Assembly (NCBI GenBank): GCA_023264975.1
Contig: JAHFUS010000004.1
Coordinates: 47,653 to 91,589 of the forward strand
Length of the DNA stretch: 43,937 bases
Reading direction: 5' to 3'
Origin: Actinomycetes bacterium
GTDB taxonomy: Bacteria > Actinomycetota > Acidimicrobiia > Acidimicrobiales > GCA-2861595
Shown here: positions 17,425-25,460 of the stretch, in pieces
Layout of the letters: each line of letters opens with the position of its first letter
How positions within the stretch are numbered: the stretch's first letter is position 1
Made by a program: the position numbers and the translations under genes
The notes under the pieces: generated by a model
Told to the model about the DNA's origin: nothing
Database searches by the model: none
What the model saw: the letters and a program-made list of their open reading frames with translations, nothing else

Positions 17425-17513
17425 TGCCGCCGCGGCGGGGGCCGTCCCGGTGGCGCAAGCGGATCAACAGCCACGAGGCGTTCGTCCACGACAGCATCGA
17501 CGGCCCGGGCTAG
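17424..17513 (+). CDS. Possible coupled small ORF, 29 residues
   Basis: The ATG overlaps the prs stop (TGATG). The ORF encodes a basic peptide ending HEAFVHDSIDGPG. No family is recognised. The overlap is the only support; it may be a chance frame. Confidence 0.25.
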   Translation: MPPRRGPSRWRKRINSHEAFVHDSIDGPG

Positions 17514-17615
17514 GACTGGGGCCGCATCGCCGGCGGGTTCGTGTCGGTCGGCGGCATCAGAGACCGCCGTCGCGATCTATCGTTTGAGCGGGCGGCGACC
17601 AGGAGCCACAAAGCG

Positions 17616-17993
17616 ATGTTGGACATGTACCGAAGCGAGGAGGACGAACGGCGGCACTGGCGGCGGGTGCCGGTGCGGTTCACCATGAACTGCAGGCGCC
17701 TTGGCCGAGGCGAGGACGACATGGTGGCAGAGGCAGTCGACCTGTCGCCGGGCGGGGTGCGGTTGCGTGCCCCAGACCGGCTGATCACCGGCGACGTCGT
17801 CCTGTGCTGGACCCACGACGGCGACGGCGAAACGGTGATCGGCTTGAAGGGACTGGTGGTGCAGGCCCGGGCACACCGGGGCGAGCCCTCGAGCGTCCAC
17901 GTCGCGTGGACCAGCCTGTCCGAGGAATCCCGTGAGGAGCTGAGCCGGCTGCTCCGACTGCACGACGCCGAGCAGCCGACGGCGGGCGACTGA
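17616..17993 (+). CDS. PilZ-domain protein
   Basis: A 125-residue protein with one PilZ domain, which in other systems binds cyclic di-GMP. The signature arginine motif RRVPVR lies near residue 14, and the DLSPGGVRL (D-S-G-G) motif near residue 50. No other domain is visible. AGGAG lies 10 nt before the ATG at 17616; an in-frame start also exists at 17541, but the upstream part has no domain similarity. It is convergent with the EgtB-type gene. Confidence 0.82.
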   Translation: MLDMYRSEEDERRHWRRVPVRFTMNCRRLGRGEDDMVAEAVDLSPGGVRLRAPDRLITGDVVLCWTHDGDGETVIGLKGLVVQARAHRGEPSSVHVAWTSLSEESREELSRLLRLHDAEQPTAGD

Positions 17994-18000
17994 CGCCTGA

Positions 18001-19218
18001 TCAGCCGGCGTCGCGTGCCAGGCGGACGCCGGAGAAGGCCCAGCGGGCGGACGGCGGGAAGAAGTTGCGATAGGTGCGCCGGGCGTGGCCCGGGGGGGTG
18101 GCCAGGCAGCTGCCGCGGAGCACCTGCTGGTTCACCATGAACTTCCCGTTGTACTCACCGACCGCTCCGGGAGCGGGCTGGAAGCCGGGGTAGGCGGTGT
18201 AGGCGGTGGATGTCCACTGCCAGGCGGCGCCGTACCAGCCGCCGGCGGGCGCCCGGCCGTTCGACGGGCCGGAGTCCGGAGCGACCGCCTCCCACTCCGC
18301 TTCCAGCGGGAGGCGGGCGCCCGCCCAGCGGGCGAACGCGTCGGCCTCGTACCAGCTGACGTGCATGACCGGAGCGTCCGGCTCGGGGGTGGCCACGCCC
18401 GACAGGGAGTACACCTGCCACGAGCCGTCGCTTTCGAACCAGTAGAGCGGCGCCCCCCACCCGTTGGCCTGTACGGCCGCCCACCCGTCCGACATCCACA
18501 GCTCCGGTCGGGCGTAGCCGCCGTCGTCGATGAAGGCCTGCCACTCGGAGGACGTGACCAACCGGCCGGCCATCTCGAAGGGCCGGAGGAGCACCTCGTG
18601 GCGCGGGCCCTCGTTGTCGAAGGCGAAGCCGTTGCCGTCGTGGCCGATCTCCACCACGCCGCCCTCACCCGCGATCCAGCCGGGCGACGAGGTGGCGGCG
18701 GGCGGCGGCGTCCAGGGGAGCGGCCCGTAGGCCGGCAGCAACGGGTTGCAGGACAGCATGTGCTTGATGTCCATCACCAGCAGCTCCTGGTGCTGCTGCT
18801 CGTGGCGGAGGCCGAGGTCGAGGCGCGGCGCGATGTCGTCGGGTAGCCCCCGCTGCACGAGGTCCTCCATGTCGGTGTCGACCTTGACCCGGTAGTCGCC
18901 CACCTCATCCACGCCCGGCCTGGTGATGAGGCCGCGCTGCGGCCTGGCGTGGCGCGGCCCGACCGTCTCGTAGTACGAGTTGAACAGGTACCCGTAGCCC
19001 GGGTGGAACGACTCGTAGCCGGGCACCGACGGCTCGAGCAGGAACGTCTCGTAGAACCAGGTCGTGTGGGCCCGGTGCCAGGTCGTGGGGCTGGTGTCCG
19101 GCATGGACTGCACCGTTTGGTCCTCGGGGCTCAGGGGAGCGGCGAGGAGCTCGGTGAGCCGGCGGACGCCGGCGTAGTCCGGGTGGACCTCGATCGGGAC
19201 GTCAGTGGTGACGGGCAT
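18001..19218 (-). CDS. egtB: EgtB-type non-haem iron sulfoxide synthase
   Basis: A 405-residue protein with an N-terminal DinB-like domain and a C-terminal FGE-sulfatase domain, the EgtB architecture. EgtB joins a thiol donor to hercynine in ergothioneine synthesis. Iron ligands are seen as His51 (WHRAHTTWFYETF) and His139/His143 (LRHEQQHQELL). The C-terminal domain ends WAFSGVRLARDA, as in the family. GGAGGA lies 9 nt before the ATG. No egtA, egtC or egtD gene is nearby, so the precise substrate cannot be fixed from context. Confidence 0.88.
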   Translation of the reverse strand: MPVTTDVPIEVHPDYAGVRRLTELLAAPLSPEDQTVQSMPDTSPTTWHRAHTTWFYETFLLEPSVPGYESFHPGYGYLFNSYYETVGPRHARPQRGLITRPGVDEVGDYRVKVDTDMEDLVQRGLPDDIAPRLDLGLRHEQQHQELLVMDIKHMLSCNPLLPAYGPLPWTPPPAATSSPGWIAGEGGVVEIGHDGNGFAFDNEGPRHEVLLRPFEMAGRLVTSSEWQAFIDDGGYARPELWMSDGWAAVQANGWGAPLYWFESDGSWQVYSLSGVATPEPDAPVMHVSWYEADAFARWAGARLPLEAEWEAVAPDSGPSNGRAPAGGWYGAAWQWTSTAYTAYPGFQPAPGAVGEYNGKFMVNQQVLRGSCLATPPGHARRTYRNFFPPSARWAFSGVRLARDAG

Positions 19219-19244
19219 GGGTCGAAGTCCTCCGGTTCTCTCTT

Positions 19245-19505
19245 TCAGTCCTGTGTGCCCATCGGGCGGTCGGCCAGGGGTCGCGTCTCGCGGATGGCGG
19301 CTTCGGCCACGTGCCGCCGGCGCAGGCCGGCCATCGCGCGGCGCGGGACGAGAACCACCGACAGCAGGACGGCCGACAGCGCGACAGCGACATGCACGTC
19401 CCCATTCTTGTCCAGACTTGGCCCGTAGCAAGCGCAGGGGCCGGCGCGTCCGAGACCGGGGACCGGAGCGCGGCGGTAGGGCGGATCGTACCCGTCTGTT
19501 CCCAT
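19245..19505 (-). CDS. Small single-pass membrane protein (hypothetical)
   Basis: An 86-residue frame whose stop lies 26 nt before the egtB ATG. A hydrophobic helix (VAVALSAVLLSVVLV) is followed by a basic cytoplasmic-type tail (PRRAMAGLRRRH). AGGGGAAG precedes the ATG at 19505; a GTG at 19397 giving a 50-residue protein is an alternative start. It may be co-transcribed with egtB. No family is recognised. The 246 nt upstream (19506-19751) hold no gene I can support. Confidence 0.4.
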   Translation of the reverse strand: MGTDGYDPPYRRAPVPGLGRAGPCACYGPSLDKNGDVHVAVALSAVLLSVVLVPRRAMAGLRRRHVAEAAIRETRPLADRPMGTQD

Positions 19506-19751
19506 GACTTCCCCTCGCCTTTGCGGCATCCGGTCCAACTCGGGGGTTCGGGAAATTCGCCGTGCTGGTGGCCGAAGAAACGCCGGCAGGCCGAGGACGG
19601 GGCGACCGTCGACCTCGGTCGACGTGCATGCCCTGCTGGAGGAACGGGTGGCGGCGTGGTAGTCCGGCACGGGACGGGCCTTCCTCGTGAACCGGTGTGA
19701 ATTTCGCTCGGTTCTGCCGAACAGGGCCCTCCAACGTCGGAGCGCCGGCGA

Positions 19752-20318
19752 TCAGGTCGGCTCGGAGAGCCAGCCCGGCGCGGCGTTGAGGAGGTGCTGG
19801 CTCACGGCCAGGCACCGGTCCAGGGTTTCGCACAGGAGTTCGTCGCCGGCCAGGATGCGGGCAAGTGAGACCTTCTGGCGGGCGATGATCGTGAGGCTGC
19901 GCTCGGGTGCGTCGGTGGCCGATGGGAACGAGTCGATGGCCGAGACCTCGAGGGGCAGGTCGAGCCCGCCCACCCCCGCCAGGTCCAGATGGAGCTGGAG
20001 CAGGTCGGGCCCCGACGGCAGCGGCGGCAGCGCCCAGGTGAAGGTGATGGGGAAGTGGAAGTCGTCGGGTGGCTCCGCCTCGTCGGGGAGGTCGACCACC
20101 AGGTCCTCGAACGACAGGAGGACGCGCGGGTCGACCTCGAGGGCCAGATGGAGGTCGACGGGCACGCCGCAGCCCTCCTCGGGGTGCAGGTCCACCTCCC
20201 ACGCCTGGCGCAGGGAGTAGCTCTCCACGAAGTGACGCTCGTCGTGCACGTGGAAGCCGTGGTCGACGGCGTGGCCCTTGAGGTCGGCGACGAACCCGGC
20301 GACATCGATGACGGCCAC
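19752..20318 (-). CDS. Conserved hypothetical protein, 188 residues
   Basis: A soluble acidic protein beginning VAVIDVAGFVADLKGHAVDHG and rich in beta strands in the middle. No family is recognised and there is no membrane segment. The GTG at 20318 is supported by TAGGCT ending 6 nt upstream (20330-20325). It is divergent from the IMPase-family gene. Confidence 0.75.
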   Translation of the reverse strand: MAVIDVAGFVADLKGHAVDHGFHVHDERHFVESYSLRQAWEVDLHPEEGCGVPVDLHLALEVDPRVLLSFEDLVVDLPDEAEPPDDFHFPITFTWALPPLPSGPDLLQLHLDLAGVGGLDLPLEVSAIDSFPSATDAPERSLTIIARQKVSLARILAGDELLCETLDRCLAVSQHLLNAAPGWLSEPT

Positions 20319-20435
20319 AGGGCAAGCCTACGGGCGAAGGGCCCGGGCCGGGGCCACGCCACAACCGCAACGGAGCCTTTGACGTGCGGGGGGTGGTGGG
20401 GGGCTCGCCCCCGACCGTCCGGGTAGGTTCGCCTG

Positions 20436-21182
20436 GTGGACGACGATGGCCTGCTGGCGGTGCTGCACGAGGCGGCCGACGCGGTGGCCGCCGTACTGGC
20501 CGCGCTGGCCGACTGGGGCCTGGCCGGCACCCGCCCCGGGCAGTACCACAGCGACCTGGCGGCGGACGCGGCGGCGGTCGCCGTGCTCGACGCCGCCGGC
20601 CTCGGCGTCCTGAGCGAGGAGAGCGGGCTGCACGGCGCCGGGCGCAGCCTGCTGGCCGTGCTCGACCCGGTGGACGGGTCGACCAACGCCTCCCACCGCA
20701 TCCCCTGGTTTGCCACCAGCGTGTGCGTGCTCGACGCCGCAGGGCCTCGTGCCGCGGTGGTGGTGAACCAGGCCAGCGGGACCCGCTACGAGGCCAGCCG
20801 CGGTGGCGGGGCCCGCCGGGACGGGCGCCCCATCGCACCGAGCGGCCGGGAGACGCTGGGCGATGCGCTCGTCGCCATCAACGGTCTCCCGCGCCGGCCC
20901 CTGGGCTGGCGCCAGTTCCGGGCCTTCGGGGCGGCCGCCCTCGACCTGTGCGCGGTGGCCGACGGCACGGTCGACGGGTACGTGGACTGCGTCACCGACG
21001 GCCACGGGCCGTGGGACTACCTCGGCGGTGTCCTCGTCTGCCGGGAGGCGGGCGCCGTGGTCACCGACGCCGGTGGTCGGCCACTCGACGCACGGGGCCA
21101 CGCCGATCGCCGGTCGCCGGTAGCGGCCGCCACGCCGGCCCTGTTGGCCGAGTTGCAGGCCGTCAGGGCCACCTTCGGATAG
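20436..21182 (+). CDS. Inositol monophosphatase family protein
   Basis: A 248-residue lithium-sensitive phosphatase fold. Metal-binding motifs: LSEESG (Glu61/Glu62), LDPVDGSTN (Asp77, Asp80) and the C-terminal WDYLGG. Family members dephosphorylate inositol-1-phosphate, histidinol phosphate or fructose-1,6-bisphosphate; the substrate here is not clear. The GTG at 20436 has TAGGTT ending 6 nt upstream, a leaderless arrangement. Confidence 0.9.
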   Translation: MDDDGLLAVLHEAADAVAAVLAALADWGLAGTRPGQYHSDLAADAAAVAVLDAAGLGVLSEESGLHGAGRSLLAVLDPVDGSTNASHRIPWFATSVCVLDAAGPRAAVVVNQASGTRYEASRGGGARRDGRPIAPSGRETLGDALVAINGLPRRPLGWRQFRAFGAAALDLCAVADGTVDGYVDCVTDGHGPWDYLGGVLVCREAGAVVTDAGGRPLDARGHADRRSPVAAATPALLAELQAVRATFG

Positions 21183-21191
21183 TGGTCCGAC

Positions 21192-21227
21192 AAATCTGTT
21201 GACGCACCTATGTCGGTGTGGTGCGAT
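21192..21227 (+). promoter_or_regulatory. Promoter of the whiB7-like gene with AT-rich activator box
   Basis: AAAT (21192-21195) is followed by 3 nt and then TTGACG (21199-21204) as -35. TGCGAT at 21222-21227 is a possible, weak -10 at 17-bp spacing. An AT-rich box 3 bp upstream of -35 is the known WhiB7 target arrangement (from mycobacterial work), so autoactivation is likely. Confidence 0.55.
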
Positions 21228-21281
21228 AGCGGTGCCTCGGGCCCTCCCGTCCGCAGCGCGCCGAACTCAGGGAGTTGCACG

Positions 21282-21476
21282 GTGACGAACCTCAACTGGC
21301 AGAGCGAGAAGCAGTTGGCGATGCCGGGTAGCGGCGCGCCTGTCTGCTTCCGCCACGTCCAGCCGTTCTCCACCGTCGTGGGTTACGGCCCGGCAGTGGC
21401 GGGCGGCACGGCCTCTCGCCTCAACGGCGATGCCATCGGGTGGCCAACGGGCCTCGCGGGTGATCCGGCTGGATAG
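21282..21476 (+). CDS. Leader uORF of the whiB7-like gene, 64 codons
   Basis: The GTG at 21282 follows AGGGAG by 7 nt and begins MTNLNWQSEK. The stop (TAG, 21474-21476) lies 29 nt before a terminator hairpin. In mycobacteria and Streptomyces, whiB7/wblC leaders contain a uORF whose translation controls termination. The position here fits that role. The peptide itself has no recognised domain. Confidence 0.5.
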   Translation: MTNLNWQSEKQLAMPGSGAPVCFRHVQPFSTVVGYGPAVAGGTASRLNGDAIGWPTGLAGDPAG

Positions 21477-21538
21477 TTCAGCCCTCATCCAGAGGAAGGC
21501 CCTGAGGCCGCCGGGATCTCCCGGCGGCCTTTGTGTTT
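21469..21538 (+). terminator. Attenuator-like hairpins in the whiB7 leader
   Basis: The strong hairpin GGCCGCCGGG-ATCT-CCCGGCGGCC (21506-21529) is followed by TTTGTGTTT, a Rho-independent terminator. Just upstream, CTGGAT (21469-21474) and ATCCAG (21487-21492) form another stem spanning the uORF stop. GGTGATCCGG inside the uORF (21459-21468) can pair with the terminator's left arm and loop, a possible antiterminator. The start codon of whiB is 45 nt beyond the tract. Confidence 0.65.
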
Positions 21539-21582
21539 CTCAGGAACCTTCGGGTGGTACCAACCAAGAGGGGAGTGGCGAG

Positions 21583-21897
21583 ATGCTCGCCGAGTGGATA
21601 GAAGCAGGGATGGAGGTCGAGGAGGGTCCCGTCATCGACTGGGCCGCGGCCCGGTGCCGTGATGGTGCCGGGACCATGACGGGCCTGTTCTTCTCGGAGC
21701 AGATCGACGAGATCGACCGGGCCAAGGCGATCTGCCGCGCCTGCCCGGTGCAGGAGCCCTGCCTCGAGGGCGCCGTGGCCCGGCGCGAGCCGTGGGGCGT
21801 GTGGGGCGGTCAGCTCTTCCTCAACGGGAAGGTGCTCCCCTTCAAGCGCAAGCGGGGGCGTCCCCCGAAGAACCCGCCCGCCCAGATGACGGCCTGA
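21583..21897 (+). CDS. whiB7: WhiB7-like transcriptional regulator
   Basis: A 104-residue WhiB-family iron-sulfur protein. Cluster cysteines are seen as C...CRAC...C ([15 protein letters not shown]). EPWGVWGG is the WhiB turn that contacts sigma region 4. The C-terminal KRKRGRPPK is an AT-hook, the feature that separates WhiB7 from other WhiB proteins. WhiB7 activates intrinsic antibiotic-resistance genes with the principal sigma factor. GAGGGGAG lies 7 nt before the ATG. The leader carries a uORF and terminator. The 3' end overlaps a convergent sigma-factor gene by 56 nt. Confidence 0.85.
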   Translation: MLAEWIEAGMEVEEGPVIDWAAARCRDGAGTMTGLFFSEQIDEIDRAKAICRACPVQEPCLEGAVARREPWGVWGGQLFLNGKVLPFKRKRGRPPKNPPAQMTA

Positions 21898-22879
21898 GCG
21901 ACCCACGCCGCTCCGTGCCATCCCGGCCCCCTCCGGCGGCCTCCGTGTGCGGCACCAGCGCGCGGAGGCCCTTGGGGCCGGCGGGGTGGCGGAGCCGGGT
22001 GAGCGCCTTGGCTTCGATCTGGCGGATGCGCTCGCGGGTGAGGCGGAAGTCCTGGCCGACCTGCTCCAGCGTGCACGGGGCGGCGCCGGCCAGCCCGAAG
22101 CGCATGCTGAGCACCCGCTGCTCGCGCTCGGACAAGGTGCCCACGGCGGCCCGCACGGCGTCGGTGCGCAGGCCGGCGTCGGCCTGCTCGAAGGGCAATC
22201 CGGCGCCCCGGTCCTCGACGGTGTCGCCTAGCTCGCCGTCGCTGTCCCCGTCACCCCGGGGCGCGTGCAGGGAGATGGCGTCGGGGATGAGGCGGCGGGC
22301 ATCGACCACGGCCGTCACCGGCAGGTCGACGTCGACAGCAACCTCGTCGAGGGTCGGCTCCCGCCCGAGGTCGTTGGTGAGACGGGTGGACGACCGGTTC
22401 ACCCGTCGCACGATGTCGAGCACGTGTGCGGGGACGCGGATCGTTCGGGCCTTGTCGGCGATGGCCCGGCTGATCGCCTGGCGGACCCACCACGTGGCGT
22501 AGGTGGAGAACTTGCACCCGCGGGTGTGCTCGAACTTCTCGACGGCCCGGATGAGGCCGAGGTTGCCTTCCTGTACGAGGTCGAGCAGCGGAAGGCCGAA
22601 GGACTGGTAGCGCTTGGCGATGGACACGACGAGGCGGAGGTTGGCCTGGATGAACCGCCGTTTGGCCTCGGCACCGGCGGTGACGGCCAGCTCCAGCAGC
22701 TCCGTGCAGCCAGGCTCGGCGCCGGCGCCGTCGAGGATCTCCTGGGCCCGCCGGCCCCGTTCCATGGTCTGGGCCAGCTCGACCTCCTCGGCCGCCGTCA
22801 GCAGCGGGTACACGCCGATCTCATCCAGGTACCGGCGGATGAGCTCATCGCTTGTGTCCCGGTCGCCGCGCACCGACAT
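21842..22879 (-). CDS. Group 2 sigma-70 family RNA polymerase sigma factor
   Basis: A 345-residue protein with regions 1.2 ([27 protein letters not shown]), 2 ([31 protein letters not shown]), 3 and 4 ([21 protein letters not shown]). No region 1.1 is visible, so it is a SigB/HrdB-like alternative factor rather than the primary one. About 45 low-complexity residues follow region 4. AAGGGAG lies 7 nt before the ATG at 22879. It is convergent with and overlaps whiB7, whose protein partners with sigma region 4. Confidence 0.9.
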   Translation of the reverse strand: MSVRGDRDTSDELIRRYLDEIGVYPLLTAAEEVELAQTMERGRRAQEILDGAGAEPGCTELLELAVTAGAEAKRRFIQANLRLVVSIAKRYQSFGLPLLDLVQEGNLGLIRAVEKFEHTRGCKFSTYATWWVRQAISRAIADKARTIRVPAHVLDIVRRVNRSSTRLTNDLGREPTLDEVAVDVDLPVTAVVDARRLIPDAISLHAPRGDGDSDGELGDTVEDRGAGLPFEQADAGLRTDAVRAAVGTLSEREQRVLSMRFGLAGAAPCTLEQVGQDFRLTRERIRQIEAKALTRLRHPAGPKGLRALVPHTEAAGGGRDGTERRGSLRPSSGRAGSSGDAPACA

Positions 22880-22918
22880 CGGCATGCTCCCTTGTGGCCG
22901 CCGCCCTACTGTGGCCTC

Positions 22919-23407
22919 GTGCCCGAGGGTAGTGCCCGCCGGCCCGCGATCCTGGTATCCGCCTGCCTGCTGGGTTTCCGGTGCAACCACCTCGCCGCCG
23001 CCAGCCCTTCGGCGGCAGTGTGGGCGCTCGGTGCGGACCACGATCTGGTGCCCATCTGCCCCGAGGTGGCGGGCGGCCTCGGCGTGCCCCGTCCGGCCGC
23101 CGAACTGCAGCCGGACGGGTCCGTGCGCACGGCTGCCGGCGATGACCTCACGGATGCGTACCGGCGCGGGGCGTCGGTCGCCGTTGCCGCTGCCCGCTCG
23201 GCCGGCGTCGTGGCCGCCGTGCTCAAGGCCCGGTCGCCGTCGTGTGGGTGCGCCGACGTCTACGACGGCACGTTCACCCGCACCCGGGTGCCGGGCGAGG
23301 GAGTGGCGGCCCGGGCGCTCCGGGAGTCCGGAGTGGCGGTGCTCTCGGAGGAGGATGCCGCCGCGGATGCGAGTATGGAGGCTCGGGCGCTTAGCTCAGC
23401 TGGCTAG
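22919..23407 (+). CDS. DUF523 family protein
   Basis: A 162-residue cysteine-bearing DUF523 protein. Signature motifs are [23 protein letters not shown] and KARSPSCGC. Some family members are thiouracil desulfurases; no more specific role can be assigned. The GTG at 22919 has TACTGT ending 6 nt upstream. The stop lies inside tRNA-Val: the last 23 nt overlap the tRNA 5' end. Confidence 0.88.
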   Translation: MPEGSARRPAILVSACLLGFRCNHLAAASPSAAVWALGADHDLVPICPEVAGGLGVPRPAAELQPDGSVRTAAGDDLTDAYRRGASVAVAAARSAGVVAAVLKARSPSCGCADVYDGTFTRTRVPGEGVAARALRESGVAVLSEEDAAADASMEARALSSAG

Positions 23408-23458
23408 AGCACTTCCCTTACAAGGAAGGGGTCGGGGGTTCGAATCCCTCAGCGCCCA
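23385..23458 (+). tRNA. tRNA-Val (anticodon TAC), integration target
   Basis: The acceptor stem GGGCGCT/AGCGCCC is perfect. The anticodon stem CTTCC/GGAAG encloses CTTACAA with anticodon TAC. The T-loop TTCGAAT is present. CCA is not fully encoded (ACC then T). From the anticodon loop to the 3' end the gene doubles as attL, and near-copies occur at 38596-38639 and 40485-40520. Confidence 0.96.
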
Positions 23459-23459
23459 C
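23416..23459 (+). repeat. attL of the tRNA-Val element (44 bp)
   Basis: The core begins in the anticodon loop and ends at the tRNA 3' end. It recurs at 38596-38639 with two A-to-G differences, and in a shortened form at 40485-40520. This is the usual crossover region of tyrosine integrases. Confidence 0.88.
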
Positions 23460-23516
23460 CTAAAACATGCTGGTCAGCGGCCATTTCCTGATGGGCGGTG
23501 CGGGCGCATCCACCCA

Positions 23517-23558
23517 ACGTAGCCACTTTGGACGTAGCCTTGGTCCTGATGGCTACGT
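23517..23558. promoter_or_regulatory. Arm-type integrase sites near attL
   Basis: ACGTAGCC occurs at 23517-23524 and 23532-23539, and its complement GGCTACGT at 23551-23558. The 10-mer ACGTAGCCAC is repeated at the right end (38399-38408). Two of the copies flank the -10 box and start codon of the integrase, so Int could autorepress. Confidence 0.6.
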
Positions 23559-24724
23559 CGCGAGGTCCGAGCGTGCGCTGGAGCGAGTCCGCCCAGCGGT
23601 GGATGTCGTGGGTGCGGTTCCCAGATGGGTCCCGCCGCAAGGTCGAGCGGGTTAGCCGGGCCGACGCCGAGCGCGACCTGGACGACCTGCTCGCGCTACG
23701 GGCCGAGGCGCTGGCGCCGGGCCCCAGGCGGCAGCGGGGGGCCACGTTCGCCGAGGTCCTGGACGCCTGGTTCGAGGCCGGGTGCCCCAACGCCGTGCCG
23801 AGCAGCCGGTCCCGCCACGTCCGGGTCAAGTCCGCCAACACCGTTGCCACCGCCGGCATCCTGCTGGCTACCCACGTCCGCCCCAAGCTCGGCCGGCTCG
23901 CCGTCGACCGCACCACGACCGAGCGCCTCGAGCGGGTGTTCCGGGAGATGGCCGCCGCCGACTACGCCACCGCCACCATCGACCGGACGTGGCTGTACCT
24001 CAACCAGGCCTGCCAGCTTGCGGTCCGCCAGCGCCGCACGAAGCTGAACCCGGCAGGCGACGTGCTTCTCCCGGCCGCCCGGCCGCCCAAGGTCCGCAAG
24101 TCGCTCACCATCGACGAGGCCCAGCGCCTCCTGGTCGACGCCATCCCCACCGACGCCCAGCCGGCCATGTGGCTCACCGGGCTGATGTGCGGCCTCCGCC
24201 CCGGCGAGCTGGCCGGCCTGCGCTGGCCGTACGTGGACCTGGAGTCCGCCGCGCCCACGCTGGAGGTCGCCGAGCGGGCCCTGGAGGTCGGCGACCGCTA
24301 CGCCGGCCAGGCCGCCCCGAAGACCGAGCGGGGCCGCCGGCGGATCGGCATGCACCCCTTGCTGGTCGCAGCCCTCATCCGCCATCGCCATGAGCAGCAA
24401 CTGCTCGGGCTGTACGACGCCGAGGGCTTCGTGTTCTGCACCCGCAACCGCACGCCGCAGTCCCTGTCCAACCTGCGGCGGGGCTTCCGCCGGCTGTGCG
24501 CCCGGGCCGGGCTGGGGGAGGACTGGACCACCTACGAGCTGCGCCACTCGTTCGTTTCGCTGGTGGCCGACCAGCTCGACGACCTGGTGAAGGTGGCCGA
24601 CCTGGCGGGCCACGTGGACACCCGCACTACCCAGGGCTACCGCCACCCGGTGCGCCCGTCGCTGCCCCACGCCATCGAGGCCTGGGACCGCCTGCTCGGC
24701 CCGCTCGACCCAGCGGCGACGTGA
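23549..24724 (+). CDS. Tyrosine-type site-specific integrase
   Basis: A 391-residue phage-type recombinase. There is an N-terminal arm-binding region, a SAM-like core-binding domain (about 65-165) and a catalytic domain. Catalytic residues seen: Arg217 (CGLRPGE), Lys258 (PKTERGRR), Arg332 (YELRHSF), His355 (GHVDT) and nucleophile Tyr364 (QGYRHP). The first His of the H-x-x-R box is Tyr here. The ATG at 23549 has TAGCCT ending 8 nt upstream. Its position 90 nt from attL is typical. Its stop overlaps the next gene (GTGA). Confidence 0.93.
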   Translation: MATSRGPSVRWSESAQRWMSWVRFPDGSRRKVERVSRADAERDLDDLLALRAEALAPGPRRQRGATFAEVLDAWFEAGCPNAVPSSRSRHVRVKSANTVATAGILLATHVRPKLGRLAVDRTTTERLERVFREMAAADYATATIDRTWLYLNQACQLAVRQRRTKLNPAGDVLLPAARPPKVRKSLTIDEAQRLLVDAIPTDAQPAMWLTGLMCGLRPGELAGLRWPYVDLESAAPTLEVAERALEVGDRYAGQAAPKTERGRRRIGMHPLLVAALIRHRHEQQLLGLYDAEGFVFCTRNRTPQSLSNLRRGFRRLCARAGLGEDWTTYELRHSFVSLVADQLDDLVKVADLAGHVDTRTTQGYRHPVRPSLPHAIEAWDRLLGPLDPAAT

Positions 24725-25299
24725 TCGCCGTCGTCGATGAGGCGGCGCCGGCAGACGGCGCCGGCATCTACTACGTCGTCACCGCGGCCATCGTGCTGGA
24801 CGAGCGGGCAACGAGGGGCGCCCTGGCTGGTGTGCTACCGAAAGGCCGGGCCCGCCCGTTTCACTGGGCCCAGGAGGGCCCAGCCGCTCGCTCCCGGATG
24901 CTCGACCTGGTCGAGGCGCAGGGCCTCGTGGCGCACGTCGTGGTCCACCATCCGACGGGCCGGCGTCGACAGGAGCACGCCCGGCGTGCGGCGCTCGGCG
25001 AGCTTGTGCCCCTGGCCATCGGCGAGGGCGCCGATGAGCTCATCATCGAATCCAGGACGAGCCGGGAGGACGCCCGCGACCGCCGGGCACTGATCGACAT
25101 CGTCCGCGATGCCGGCGCATCACTGGCCTACCGGTGGGAGGACAAGCGCGAGCCGCTCCTGTGGATCGCCGACGCCATCTGCGGCGCCGTCAAGGAGTAC
25201 CTGCTCGGCGAAGACGTGACGTCCTTCGAGCGGCTCAGGAGCGCCCATGTCCTCGGCGACCTGAGGTACCGGCGCCTGCCGCCGTCCGGGTATGCGTGA
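24721..25299 (+). CDS. DUF3800-like protein coupled to the integrase
   Basis: A 192-residue protein starting VIAVVDEAAPADGAGIYYVVTAAIV, with an Asp-Glu near the first strand, a central ELIIESR strand and a C-terminal ADAICGAVKEY helix. This pattern resembles DUF3800 proteins (RNase H-like fold), often found in mobile elements. The assignment is by pattern only. The GTG overlaps the integrase stop by 4 nt, so it is translated from the same mRNA. A role in element maintenance or defence is possible but unproven. Confidence 0.6.
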   Translation: MIAVVDEAAPADGAGIYYVVTAAIVLDERATRGALAGVLPKGRARPFHWAQEGPAARSRMLDLVEAQGLVAHVVVHHPTGRRRQEHARRAALGELVPLAIGEGADELIIESRTSREDARDRRALIDIVRDAGASLAYRWEDKREPLLWIADAICGAVKEYLLGEDVTSFERLRSAHVLGDLRYRRLPPSGYA

Positions 25300-25320
25300 G
25301 TCCCGGCTCCCGACCTAGGC

Positions 25321-25338
25321 GGCCACCTCTCGGTGGCC
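25321..25338 (+). terminator. Hairpin after the integrase operon
   Basis: The perfect inverted repeat GGCCACC-TCTC-GGTGGCC lies 22 nt after the stop at 25299. No U-tract follows, so termination may be weak or Rho-assisted. Confidence 0.4.
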
Positions 25339-25460
25339 CTCGGTCTGGCCCTCCGGGACTCGCGTCTACCTGAGGAACAGCACCTCCAGGCAGGACCAGT
25401 CTAGCCTTGAACGTGGCCTCTCCCGCACGTCCTCCGGCGGGCAGCCCACCCAACCAAGCC

